Assembly: GCA_016124255.1 (NCBI GenBank)
Contig: WGOB01000035.1
Coordinates: 1-44,555, forward strand
DNA length: 44,555 nt
Source of the DNA: Alphaproteobacteria bacterium
Lineage (GTDB): Bacteria; Pseudomonadota; Alphaproteobacteria; Caulobacterales; Aquidulcibacteraceae
Direction of reading: 5' to 3'
Shown here: piece by piece, positions 32,801-40,746 of the stretch
How positions within the stretch are numbered: position 1 is the first letter of the stretch
Layout: every line of letters begins with the position of its first letter
Program-made: the position numbers and the translations under genes
Notes under the pieces: model-generated
Databases searched by the model: none
Told to the model about the DNA's origin: nothing
Seen by the model: only the letters and a program-made list of their open reading frames with translations

Positions 32801-34261
32801 ATGTCCGCTGACGACGCCGCGCAAGACGCGCAAACCTTCACAGACCTCGGGCTTTCCGAGCCCCTCCTCCAGGCCATTTCCGAGTCCGGCTACACGATTC
32901 CGACGCCGATCCAGGCGAAGGCCATCCCGATCGTGCTCCAGGGCCGCGACGTGCTCGGCATCGCCCAGACCGGCACCGGCAAGACCGCCTCGTTCACGTT
33001 GCCGATGATCGAGATCCTCTCCGCCGGCCGCGCCAAGGCGCGCATGCCGCGCACGCTGATCCTGGAGCCGACGCGCGAACTTGCTGCACAAGTGGCCGAG
33101 AGCTTCGACAAGTACGGCAAGAACCACAAACTGACCAAGGCGCTGCTGATCGGCGGCGTCTCGTTCGGGGATCAGGAAGCGCTGCTGAACCAGGGCGTCG
33201 ACGTTCTGATCGCCACGCCAGGACGCCTGCTCGATCACTTCGAGCGCGGCAAGCTGCTGCTCTCCGGCGTGCAGGTGATGGTCGTCGACGAAGCCGACCG
33301 CATGCTCGACATGGGCTTCATCCCGGACATCGAGCGCATCTTCAAACTGACCCCGTTCACCCGCCAGACGCTCTTCTTCTCCGCCACCATGCCGCCCGAG
33401 ATCACGCGGCTGACGGATCAATTCCTCTCCAATCCCAAACGCATCGAAGCCGCCCGCCCCGCGACCGCCGCCGCCACGATCGACCAGCGCGTCGTCGCCA
33501 TTCCAGGCGGCGATCCGCGCACGCGCCGCGCCGCGCTGCGCGCCGTTATGCGCCATGGCGATGTGAAGAACGGCATCGTGTTCTGCAACCGAAAGACCGA
33601 TGTCGATGTCGTCGCCCAATCGCTGCGCCGCCATGGCTTCAATGCAGCTCCGCTCCACGGCGATCTCGATCAGCGCCAGCGCATGCAGACGCGGGATCGG
33701 TCCAAGACCGGCGACCTGCAACTCCTGATCGCGTCCGACGTCGCGGCCCGCGGCCTCGACATTCCCGCCGTAAGCCACGTCTTCAACTACGAGCCTCCGC
33801 GCCACGCCGAAGACTACGTCCACCGCATCGGCCGCACCGGCCGCGCCGGGCTTTCCGGCCAGAGCTATACCCTCGTATCGCCCCATGATCAGAAATCGAT
33901 CGACGGCATCGAGAAATTGATGGGCCGCACGATCGACGCCGCCGACGTTCCCGAACTGCCCGCGAGCGCGCTCGGCGACGCGCGCGACAGCGGCGGGCGC
34001 GGACGCCGCGCCGAAGAGCTGAAGGAAGAGCGCCGGCGCGGGCGCGGTGGGCGCGACAAATCCCGTTACAAGCAGCGCGATCCTGATCGTCCGACAGCGG
34101 CGACCGCGCCTGTTGCGCCACGCGAAGAGCGCAATCCCGAACCCCGGCGCGATCGCGATCGCCAGCGCCCGGAGAAGCAGCGCAGCGAGCGCGGCGAGAA
34201 GAACGGCCAGGTGCAGGGCTTCGGCGACGACCTGCCCGCGTTCCTCCGCACCAAGAGCTGA
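32801..34261 (+). CDS. rhlE: DEAD-box ATP-dependent RNA helicase, RhlE-like
   Basis: RNA helicase for ribosome assembly or RNA decay. 486 residues. Q motif FTDLGLSEPLLQAISESGY with TPIQAKAIP, Walker A AQTGTGKT (55-62), DEAD at 163-166 (VVDEADRMLDMGF), SAT (FFSATMP), then ARGLDIPAVSHV and HRIGRTGRAG. From about residue 390 there is a long arginine-rich, low-complexity tail (RRGRGGRDKSRYKQRD) typical of RhlE-type RNA-binding extensions. The ATG at 32801 is used. A TIR-domain gene converges from the right with 21 bases between stops. Confidence 0.93.
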   Translation: MSADDAAQDAQTFTDLGLSEPLLQAISESGYTIPTPIQAKAIPIVLQGRDVLGIAQTGTGKTASFTLPMIEILSAGRAKARMPRTLILEPTRELAAQVAESFDKYGKNHKLTKALLIGGVSFGDQEALLNQGVDVLIATPGRLLDHFERGKLLLSGVQVMVVDEADRMLDMGFIPDIERIFKLTPFTRQTLFFSATMPPEITRLTDQFLSNPKRIEAARPATAAATIDQRVVAIPGGDPRTRRAALRAVMRHGDVKNGIVFCNRKTDVDVVAQSLRRHGFNAAPLHGDLDQRQRMQTRDRSKTGDLQLLIASDVAARGLDIPAVSHVFNYEPPRHAEDYVHRIGRTGRAGLSGQSYTLVSPHDQKSIDGIEKLMGRTIDAADVPELPASALGDARDSGGRGRRAEELKEERRRGRGGRDKSRYKQRDPDRPTAATAPVAPREERNPEPRRDRDRQRPEKQRSERGEKNGQVQGFGDDLPAFLRTKS

Positions 34262-34282
34262 GCCGCCGCGCAGGCGGCGCCG

Positions 34283-35533
34283 TCACCCGGACGTGGGGCG
34301 AACGCCGGCGCAATCGTCATCACGCTGCTCGGCCGCGGTGAAGCCCTCATTGAACGCGCGGATCAGATCGGCGCGGCGCGGCTCGGGACTGGACGCAATC
34401 AGGTGGCGCGCACGCAGGCGGCTTTCCTGCGCGCTTCGCCCCGTGCATCGGACCGCCACCGAATGCGCAGCGCCCAGATCGCGCAGCTGATTGGCCAAAC
34501 TCGCGATCTCGACCGCCGGCATCACCGTCGGCGTCGGCGGCTGTTGCGCGATCTGAACCGGCGCAGGCGCGGGCGCGCTCACCGGCGGCGCGGCGGCGAC
34601 TTGAACCGGCGCCCGCGATGGCGGGGGCTGGGCGGGCGTCGCCGCCGGCGTGCGCGCCTCCGGCGGTTCTGGCGCAGGTGCGGCCACCAGCGGCGCTTCC
34701 TCTTCAATCGCCTGATCGGCGATCACATCCGGCGCAGCGGGCGCGGCGGGCTGCGGCGGCGCGAGCGGGGGGTCGAGCGCGGCGATCTGCGTGTCGGGGG
34801 CCGCCGCCGTGACGCTCTGTGTCGGCGCGCTTTGCGGCAGGTTGGAAACCACCCAGGCGGCGCCGCCGACAACGACCAGCACCAGCATGGCCCCAGCCGC
34901 CACCCCGGCCGAATGCGCCGAAACCGACGGCAGCCTCACCGCGGGCAATTTCGGCAGGTCCGGCCGCGGCAATTTCGGCGGCTTGGGCAGCTTCGGCAGC
35001 GTGAGCGCCGGCGCCGGTTTCTCCTCCAATTCCTCAATGTCGAGATCGTAGAGCGTCGCGATCAGCTTGAGTTTTGCGCCCTCGCGCTGGGCCTTGGTGT
35101 CGGCGCGAAAATCGACCGCGGCGCCCTCCTCCTCTGGAGCGCGCGGCGCGCCGTCATCCACCAGCTTGCGCCAGACGAACGGCTGCGCCCCGCGTGGCGC
35201 CTCGCCGACAAGCGCGCTGACGATCCTGCGCCGCCCGAGGCTCGCGAAATGGCGAACTTCATCGCGCGCATCGAGCCGCGCGGCTTCGGCGGGACGCAGC
35301 ACGACAAGCGCATCGCTGCGTTCCAACGCCGCCCGCGCTTCCGCGCCGAGCCCATGTTCGACATTGTGGAGATAGACCTCGCCCAGCTTCTTGCCGATCG
35401 GGCCGTTCGGCCCTTCATAGCCGACCAGAGCGTCGGGGACGCGAAAGCCCTCGAGGCTGCGCTGCAGCCACGACGCCAGCGCCTCATCGCTCTGGCTGTA
35501 ACTCAGAAACGCGGCGTAGCGCCCCCCGGACAT
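34283..35533 (-). CDS. Membrane-anchored TIR-domain protein
   Basis: 416 residues. The N-terminal TIR domain (residues 1 to about 125) begins YAAFLSYSQSDEALASWLQR, continues EGFRVPDALVG, has ALERSDALVVLRP, and a Glu (E92, ARDEVRHFASLG) near the usual catalytic site of TIR NADases. AKLKLIATLYDLDIEELEEK (153-172) matches the tail of bacterial TIR_2 proteins. Then come KLP repeats (PKLPKPPKLPRPDLPKLP), one membrane helix (about 208-231), a long proline/alanine-rich stretch and a short C-terminal domain with two cysteines. The start at 35533 has GAGGAGAG upstream. It could be a signalling or defence protein; the TIR domain would face the cytoplasm and the tail the periplasm. Enzymatic activity is not proven. 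Confidence 0.85.
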   Translation of the reverse strand: MSGGRYAAFLSYSQSDEALASWLQRSLEGFRVPDALVGYEGPNGPIGKKLGEVYLHNVEHGLGAEARAALERSDALVVLRPAEAARLDARDEVRHFASLGRRRIVSALVGEAPRGAQPFVWRKLVDDGAPRAPEEEGAAVDFRADTKAQREGAKLKLIATLYDLDIEELEEKPAPALTLPKLPKPPKLPRPDLPKLPAVRLPSVSAHSAGVAAGAMLVLVVVGGAAWVVSNLPQSAPTQSVTAAAPDTQIAALDPPLAPPQPAAPAAPDVIADQAIEEEAPLVAAPAPEPPEARTPAATPAQPPPSRAPVQVAAAPPVSAPAPAPVQIAQQPPTPTVMPAVEIASLANQLRDLGAAHSVAVRCTGRSAQESRLRARHLIASSPEPRRADLIRAFNEGFTAAEQRDDDCAGVRPTSG

Positions 35534-35715
35534 CGCGCTCTCCTCAGCGCAGATTAAAGCATCAACACATCGCGTCAAACGGACAAGGCGTCCGGCTCTG
35601 CATCAATGCGACGCCGATGCGCGCACCGCGTGCAAGCGCTGTTCCCAAGGGCGCGCCGACGCTTTCGTCTAGCCGGCGAAAAATGGAACCCTGCCTGCGT
35701 CCGCTCACGGAACAG

Positions 35716-37176
35716 CTAGGGCTTGATGCGTCCCGCGATCTGCTTGCGGAACGCATCGCCGTACGGCGGGCGCATCATCGCCAGGACTTCCGAGCCGATC
35801 TGCTTGTAGATCGCCTTGCGGTGGGAGAATTCGAGGAACCCGTCCCGCCCGTGATAGGCGCCCATGCCGGCGGGCCCGACGCCGCCGAACGGGAGGTCCT
35901 CCATCGACACATGAAAGATGACGTCGTTCACCGTGGCGCCGCCGGACGTCGTCCGCGTCAGCACGGTATCCGCCTCCGCGGAATCCTCGCCGAAATAATA
36001 GAGCCCGAGCGGGCGCGGATTGGCGTTCACATAATCGACCGCCTCGGCGACGTCCGTGTACGTCTTGATCGGCAGGACCGGACCGAAAATCTCCTCCTGC
36101 ATGATCTTCATGTCGTCGGTGGGATCGAGGACCAGCGTGGGCGGCATCCGCCGGTGCTCTTGCTGCGAGAAATCCTCGTTCGCCGGGTTCACTTCGACCA
36201 CGCGGGCGCCCTTCGCCTTGGCGTCCGCGACGAGGCCCTGGATGCGGTCGAAATGGCGCTGGTTGATGATCGCGGTGTAGTCGGGGTTGTCCTTGATCGT
36301 GGGGTACATCTTGGTCGCGGCCGCCTGCGCGGCGGCGACGAAATCGTCACGCTTCTCCTTCGGCAGGATGGCGTAGTCCGGCGCCAGGCAGATCTGACCG
36401 GCGTTCATCGTCTTGCCCGCCATCACCCGCGCCGCGGTTTTCTGGATGTCGGCGCTGCGGCCAACGATCACCGGGCTCTTGCCGCCAAGCTCAAGCGTCA
36501 GCGGCGTGAGATTTTCCGCCGCCGCACGCATCACATGATAGGCGATCGACGTGCCGCCAGTGAACACCAGGTGGTCGAACGCCAGGCCAGCGAACGCGCC
36601 GCCCACGTCGGGCCCGCCGGCGATCACCGCGATCTCATCCTCTTCGAACACAAGATCGATCAGCCGGGCCAGCAACGTCGACGTCTCGGGCGTGAACTCT
36701 GAGGGCTTGATCATCGCGCGGTTGCCCGCGGCGATCACGCCTGCCAGCGGTGCGAACGTCAGGTTCACCGGGAAATTCCATGGGCTGATGATCCCCACCA
36801 CGCCCTTGGGCTGGAACCGGACCTCGGCTTTGGCGCCGAACAGCGCCAGCGGCGCTGGATCAACCTTGCGCTTTTCCGGCCGCATCCACCGATCGAGATT
36901 GTCGCGCGCGTGCTTGAGCGGCCCGATCGAACCGGCGATGTCGGTCAGCGCGCTCATTTCCTTCGACCGCGCGCCGAAATCCGCATTCAACGCGGCGACG
37001 ATGTCGTCCTGATGATCGATGAGCAGGCTGATGCAGCGGTTGAGCCAATCCTTGCGCTTGGCTGCGCTGGGAGGCCCTTCGCGCAGATTGGCCTGCTTCT
37101 GCGCCGCCAGGATCTGGCCCATGCGGGCGATCGTTTCGGGGCTGGCCGGATGGGGCAAGGACGGGGCCGCGCTCAT
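35716..37176 (-). CDS. Aldehyde dehydrogenase, coniferyl-aldehyde type
   Basis: NAD(P)-dependent aldehyde dehydrogenase similar to coniferyl aldehyde dehydrogenase (CalB). 486 residues. Motifs are IISPWNFPVNLT (catalytic Asn), FTGGTSIAYHVMRAAAENL, LELGGKSPVIV (general-base Glu), NAGQICLAPDYAI (nucleophilic Cys) and EEIFGPVLPI. The C-terminus has SHRKAIYKQ, typical of this subgroup. GAGGAGG precedes the ATG. It stands alone, so the true substrate (aromatic or long-chain aldehydes) is not settled. Confidence 0.9.
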   Translation of the reverse strand: MSAAPSLPHPASPETIARMGQILAAQKQANLREGPPSAAKRKDWLNRCISLLIDHQDDIVAALNADFGARSKEMSALTDIAGSIGPLKHARDNLDRWMRPEKRKVDPAPLALFGAKAEVRFQPKGVVGIISPWNFPVNLTFAPLAGVIAAGNRAMIKPSEFTPETSTLLARLIDLVFEEDEIAVIAGGPDVGGAFAGLAFDHLVFTGGTSIAYHVMRAAAENLTPLTLELGGKSPVIVGRSADIQKTAARVMAGKTMNAGQICLAPDYAILPKEKRDDFVAAAQAAATKMYPTIKDNPDYTAIINQRHFDRIQGLVADAKAKGARVVEVNPANEDFSQQEHRRMPPTLVLDPTDDMKIMQEEIFGPVLPIKTYTDVAEAVDYVNANPRPLGLYYFGEDSAEADTVLTRTTSGGATVNDVIFHVSMEDLPFGGVGPAGMGAYHGRDGFLEFSHRKAIYKQIGSEVLAMMRPPYGDAFRKQIAGRIKP

Positions 37177-37362
37177 GATGCCTCCTCGTTGGGTTCGCGG
37201 GTGACGCGTGCGTCACTAAGGATCAGCCCCTTCCCCCGAAATCAAGGGCCCGCGGAAATCCGCGACCCTTTCCCGGCGTTTACCACTCGTCCACGAACGC
37301 AGCCTAACCTTTGACGCAGCACTGGATTGATCGGGGCGGGGGCTGTGGATTCAACCGAGGCC

Positions 37363-38400
37363 ATGATGGTGGGGCCAGCAGGCATGGCGCTGGCTCATGA
37401 GACCATCGAATTGATGAGCGGGCATGGCGTGCCCGCCTGCGGCGAGAATTATGAGGTCTGGCTGGCGTACCGCCTGTCGCTCAACGCCGACCTCAAACAG
37501 GCGATCGACAGCCGCATCCGCGCGGGACTGGGCTTCAACGACGAGGTCAATCGCGAACTTTACCAGCGCTTCTTCGACAATTCCCGCGCCGCCGCGGCGA
37601 TCATGAGCGCCACCGAACGCATCGCCCGCGATCTTCATGCGATGGTCGGCGCGATGCAGGGCACCGCGGAGAAGACCAGCGCCTTCGGCAAGACGCTCGA
37701 AGTAGCCGCGATCAAGCTTGAGCACGGGCTCGACAGCGAACGCCTGCGCGAGATCATTTCCTCGCTTGCGGCCTCGACGATCGACATGGCCGCGCACAAC
37801 CGCTCGCTGACGGAGAACCTCCAGCGCTCGACCCGCGAGATCGAGGGCCTGCGCGCCAGTCTCGCCTCGGTGCGCGCCGAATCCATGACCGACGGGCTCA
37901 CCGGCTTGGCCAACCGCCGGATGTTCGATGAAACCCTCCGCGCCCGCGTCGGCGAGGCGCGCGCGCACAGCGCCGATCTCTGCCTGATGCTGTGCGACAT
38001 CGACTTCTTCAAGCGCTTCAACGACACCTGGGGCCACCTGACCGGCGACCAGATCTTGCGCTTCGTCGCCGCCACGCTTTGCCAGCACGTGCTGCCCGAC
38101 CACGTCGTCGCCCGCTATGGCGGCGAGGAATTCGGCGTCATCATGCCCCGCACCGGCGCCTCGGCGGCGCGCTCCATTGCAGAAGCGTTGCGCATGGCGA
38201 TCCAGAACAAGCGCTTGCGCCGCCGTTCGACCAATGAAGAGCTCGGCCAGGTGACGGTGTCGATCGGGGTTGCGCGGTTGCGCGCGGGCGAAACGATGGA
38301 GGCGCTGATCGAACGCGCCGACGCGTGCCTCTACGAATCCAAGCGCGCCGGGCGCAACCAGACCACCACCGACAGCGCGCCCGCACTTTCCGTTGCGTGA
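37363..38400 (+). CDS. GGDEF-domain diguanylate cyclase
   Basis: Makes cyclic di-GMP. About 345 residues. The N-terminal part (to about 165) is helical and cytosolic, with NYEVWLAYRLS and a coiled stretch (RSLTENLQRSTREIEGLRAS), so it is a sensor or dimerisation region rather than a membrane domain. The GGDEF domain starts MTDGLTGLANRRMFDE and has active site RYGGEEF. The inhibitory-site RxxD is not present (VLPD at that position), so product inhibition at the primary I-site is unlikely. Starts in frame are TTG 37327, GTG 37345 and ATG 37363/37366; GAGG precedes the ATGs. The regulated output is unknown. Confidence 0.88.
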   Translation: MMVGPAGMALAHETIELMSGHGVPACGENYEVWLAYRLSLNADLKQAIDSRIRAGLGFNDEVNRELYQRFFDNSRAAAAIMSATERIARDLHAMVGAMQGTAEKTSAFGKTLEVAAIKLEHGLDSERLREIISSLAASTIDMAAHNRSLTENLQRSTREIEGLRASLASVRAESMTDGLTGLANRRMFDETLRARVGEARAHSADLCLMLCDIDFFKRFNDTWGHLTGDQILRFVAATLCQHVLPDHVVARYGGEEFGVIMPRTGASAARSIAEALRMAIQNKRLRRRSTNEELGQVTVSIGVARLRAGETMEALIERADACLYESKRAGRNQTTTDSAPALSVA

Positions 38401-38475
38401 TCGCGGCTTCCGCGGCGAGACGGCTTGGACGCATAACGCGCGCGGCGTAGGGTGTCCCCGACCAGGGAGATCCGC

Positions 38476-39285
38476 ATGTCCGCAGCGCCGCAAGCCCAAA
38501 CGAAAGTCAAATATGCCCTAGAGGACGGCGTTGCGATCATCACGCTCGCCGATCCCGGGACGCTCAACGCGCTCGGCGTCGATATGGCGGCCGAACTGCG
38601 CGCCGCGATCGACCGCGCCGGCAAGGAAGCGCGCGCGGTGGTGATCACGGGCGAAGGCCGCGGCTTCTCCTCGGGCGCAAATCTCTCCGCGCCCCGCGCA
38701 ACGGATGCGCAGCAAGGCGGCCCCGACCCGCGCGACGCGGGCTCGGCGCTTGAGACCGTCTACAACCCGCTCGTCACCGCCGTGCGCGATCTGCCCGTGC
38801 CGGTGGTGACGGCCGTGAACGGTCCCGCCGCCGGCGTCGGCTGCTCGCTCGCGCTCTTGGGCGACATCATCGTCGCCGGCGAGAGCGCCTACTTCCTGCA
38901 GGCGTTCCGCCGCATCGGCCTGGTCCCCGACGGCGGCTCTTCGTACCTCCTTCCCCGCATGATCGGCCGCGCCCGCGCGATGGAGATGATGCTTCTTGGC
39001 GAGAAGGTGCCCGCCAAGACTGCGCTCGACTGGGGCATGATCAATCGCTGCGTGCCGGATGGGGAGCTGATGGCGACGGCGCTTGCCTTCGCCAAGCAAT
39101 TGGCCGATGGGCCCGCCTCCCTCGGCATCATCCGGAGGCAGGCCTGGGACGCGCTCGATGCGCATTGGAAAGACCAGCTGCACAACGAGCGCATGAACCA
39201 GCAGGTCGCGGGGCGCACCGAGGATTTTGTCGAGGGCGTCAGCGCGTTCGTCGGCAAGCGCCAGGCGCAGTTCAAGGGCAAGTAA
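38476..39285 (+). CDS. Enoyl-CoA hydratase/isomerase family protein
   Basis: Crotonase-fold enzyme, probably hydrating enoyl-CoA in fatty-acid or aromatic-acid degradation. 269 residues. Oxyanion-hole motifs GRGFSSGANLS and GPAAGVGCSLALLGDIIVA, then RRIGLVPDGGSSYLLPRMIG with the likely acid/base Asp, which resembles PaaG-type isomerases. The ATG at 38476 has AGGGAGA upstream. PaaG-like 2-(1,2-epoxyphenylacetyl)-CoA isomerase is possible but no paa genes are nearby. Confidence 0.88.
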   Translation: MSAAPQAQTKVKYALEDGVAIITLADPGTLNALGVDMAAELRAAIDRAGKEARAVVITGEGRGFSSGANLSAPRATDAQQGGPDPRDAGSALETVYNPLVTAVRDLPVPVVTAVNGPAAGVGCSLALLGDIIVAGESAYFLQAFRRIGLVPDGGSSYLLPRMIGRARAMEMMLLGEKVPAKTALDWGMINRCVPDGELMATALAFAKQLADGPASLGIIRRQAWDALDAHWKDQLHNERMNQQVAGRTEDFVEGVSAFVGKRQAQFKGK

Positions 39286-39308
39286 GTCCCTCCTGGCGCG
39301 CCGTCTTT

Positions 39309-39331
39309 GGACCGCGGGCTTCCAGCCCGCA
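39309..39331 (+). repeat. REP-like repeat, exact copy of 24228-24250
   Basis: These 23 bases (key core CCGCGGGCTTCCAGCCCGC) are identical to 24228-24250. The core folds as GCGGGCT-TCC-AGCCCGC. Unlike the first locus there is no inverted partner. It lies 24 bases after the hydratase stop. Confidence 0.85.
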
Positions 39332-39372
39332 ACTTGCCGGTTTGCTAACCTTGCGCGCGTACAATCACGCGC

Positions 39373-39627
39373 ATGCAGGAGCTTATCTGGCTCATCGATA
39401 GCGTGCGCGCGTTCGCCGACGGCGGCTGGGAGGCGCTGCAGATGTCGCCCAGCTTCTGGGCGCTGATGCTGCTGGCCGCGGTGCTCGTCCCGCCATCGCT
39501 CATCTTCATGGGCATGAGCGACGACGCGTTTCATGACACGCCGCTGGGACGCTGGTTCGGCGTGGAGGATGATGAATACGCTTGGAAGCGCCGCCCCGAC
39601 ATAGACGGCGACGGGTTGCCTGACTGA
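39373..39627 (+). CDS. Small membrane protein of unknown function
   Basis: 84 residues. One strong hydrophobic helix (FWALMLLAAVLVPPSLIFMG, about 28-47), then a charged C-terminal part ending PDIDGDGLPD, which has the DxDxDG pattern of a calcium-binding loop. No family is recognised. The ATG at 39373 has no strong ribosome-binding site. It converges on the TfoX-like gene. Confidence 0.7.
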   Translation: MQELIWLIDSVRAFADGGWEALQMSPSFWALMLLAAVLVPPSLIFMGMSDDAFHDTPLGRWFGVEDDEYAWKRRPDIDGDGLPD

Positions 39628-39637
39628 ACCGGCGGTC

Positions 39638-40009
39638 TTAGCGCTTGGCTTTGCGTTTCGGCGCCTTTGCCGCCGCCTTGGCGCGGGCGACGGCGAGCGC
39701 TTTTCTCGCCCACCGCACCGCTTCGTCAGGATCGTCGAGCGCGCGCTCCGGCAAACGCCAATAGCCCATGTCGACCTTCTCGCCTTTGCGCGGGCCGTTC
39801 TGCGGTTCCCAGATGAACGGACCAGAGCCCGCCTCCGCCAACGCCGCTTTCAGCGCGTCGTCGACCTTGAGGTGCAGCACTTCGCCCGCGATCAAGCCGA
39901 ACATCAGCCCGTCAGCGTAAACGCCCGCACCGCCGAACATCCTGCGAATTGTGATTGGCCCCATGCCCTCGAGCAATTCGGAGACGAAGTCATGGAACGG
40001 CTCGGCCAC
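39638..40009 (-). CDS. TfoX/Sxy N-terminal domain protein
   Basis: 123 residues, matching the TfoX N-terminal domain: PITIRRMFGGAGVYADGLMFGLI and LHLKVDD, then EPQNGPRKGEKVDMGYWRLPE and a lysine-rich tail (AAAKAPKRKAKR). The domain is found in the competence regulator Sxy but also alone in many alphaproteobacteria with no known link to competence. It starts 5 bases after the A-type carrier gene stop, so it is probably at the end of the suf operon. Confidence 0.88.
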   Translation of the reverse strand: MAEPFHDFVSELLEGMGPITIRRMFGGAGVYADGLMFGLIAGEVLHLKVDDALKAALAEAGSGPFIWEPQNGPRKGEKVDMGYWRLPERALDDPDEAVRWARKALAVARAKAAAKAPKRKAKR

Positions 40010-40014
40010 GGCGC

Positions 40015-40374
40015 CTACCCGTCAAGCTTCGCCGGCGCGATGGTCACGCTCTCGCCGCAGCCGCACGCGTCGGTCTGGTTCGGATTGCGGAACACGAACT
40101 TGGAGGAGAGCCGCGTCGTCTCGTGATCGATCTCCGAGCCGAGCAGGAACAGGATCGAGTCCGCCGCGATCAGGATTTTCACGCCCTTCTCTTCGACGAC
40201 CTCGTCCAGCGCCTCCGGCGCCTCGGCGTACGCCAGCACGTACTCCATTCCAGCGCAGCCGCCGTTCTTCACGCCAACGCGCAGATAGGGCTTCTCACCG
40301 GCGGCCTGCAGCGCCTGCACCCGTGCAGCGGCGGCGTCGGTCAGCGTCACGACTTTGGGTCTCGGTCTCGCCAT
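40015..40374 (-). CDS. A-type iron-sulfur carrier (SufA/ErpA/IscA family)
   Basis: Carries Fe-S clusters from the SufBCD scaffold to target proteins. 119 residues. The three conserved cysteines are C40 (NGGCAGMEY), C104 and C106 (DACGCGES). MARPRPKVVTLTDAAAARV and GSEIDHETTRLSSKFVFRNPN are typical. Placed after sufT in the suf operon, so SufA-type by context. The start is the ATG at 40374. Confidence 0.93.
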   Translation of the reverse strand: MARPRPKVVTLTDAAAARVQALQAAGEKPYLRVGVKNGGCAGMEYVLAYAEAPEALDEVVEEKGVKILIAADSILFLLGSEIDHETTRLSSKFVFRNPNQTDACGCGESVTIAPAKLDG

Positions 40375-40389
40375 CGGATCAATATGGGG

Positions 40390-40746
40390 TCAAAGCATGT
40401 TGAGTTCGAGTTTGGCTTCATCGCTCATACGCGCCGGGCTCCAGGGCGGCTCGAAGACGAGGTTCACTTTGGCGCTCTTCACGCCCTTCACCCGCAGCGC
40501 CGCTTCCTCCACCCAGCCCGGCATTTCGCCGGCCACGGGGCAGCCGGGCGCGGTGAGCGTCATCTCGATATCGACATGATAATCGTCGTCGATGTCGACC
40601 TTGTAGATGAGCCCGAGCTCGTAGATGTCGACCGGGATCTCCGGGTCGTAGACCGACTTCAGCTCAGCGACGAGATCATCGGTGATCCGATCAAGCTCCG
40701 CCTGCGGGATCTTCGAGGGGGAATTGGTTGCGCCGTCCATGGTCAT
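40390..40746 (-). CDS. sufT: SufT-type Fe-S assembly protein (MIP18/DUF59)
   Basis: 118 residues with the DUF59 core: LKSVYDPEIPVDIYELGLIY, DIEMTLTAPGCPVAGEMPGW and KVNLVFEPPWSPARMSDEAK, including the conserved Cys in APGCP. Linked to Fe-S cluster maturation. The ATG at 40746 overlaps the sufS stop (ATGA), so it is translationally coupled to sufS. Confidence 0.93.
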   Translation of the reverse strand: MTMDGATNSPSKIPQAELDRITDDLVAELKSVYDPEIPVDIYELGLIYKVDIDDDYHVDIEMTLTAPGCPVAGEMPGWVEEAALRVKGVKSAKVNLVFEPPWSPARMSDEAKLELNML

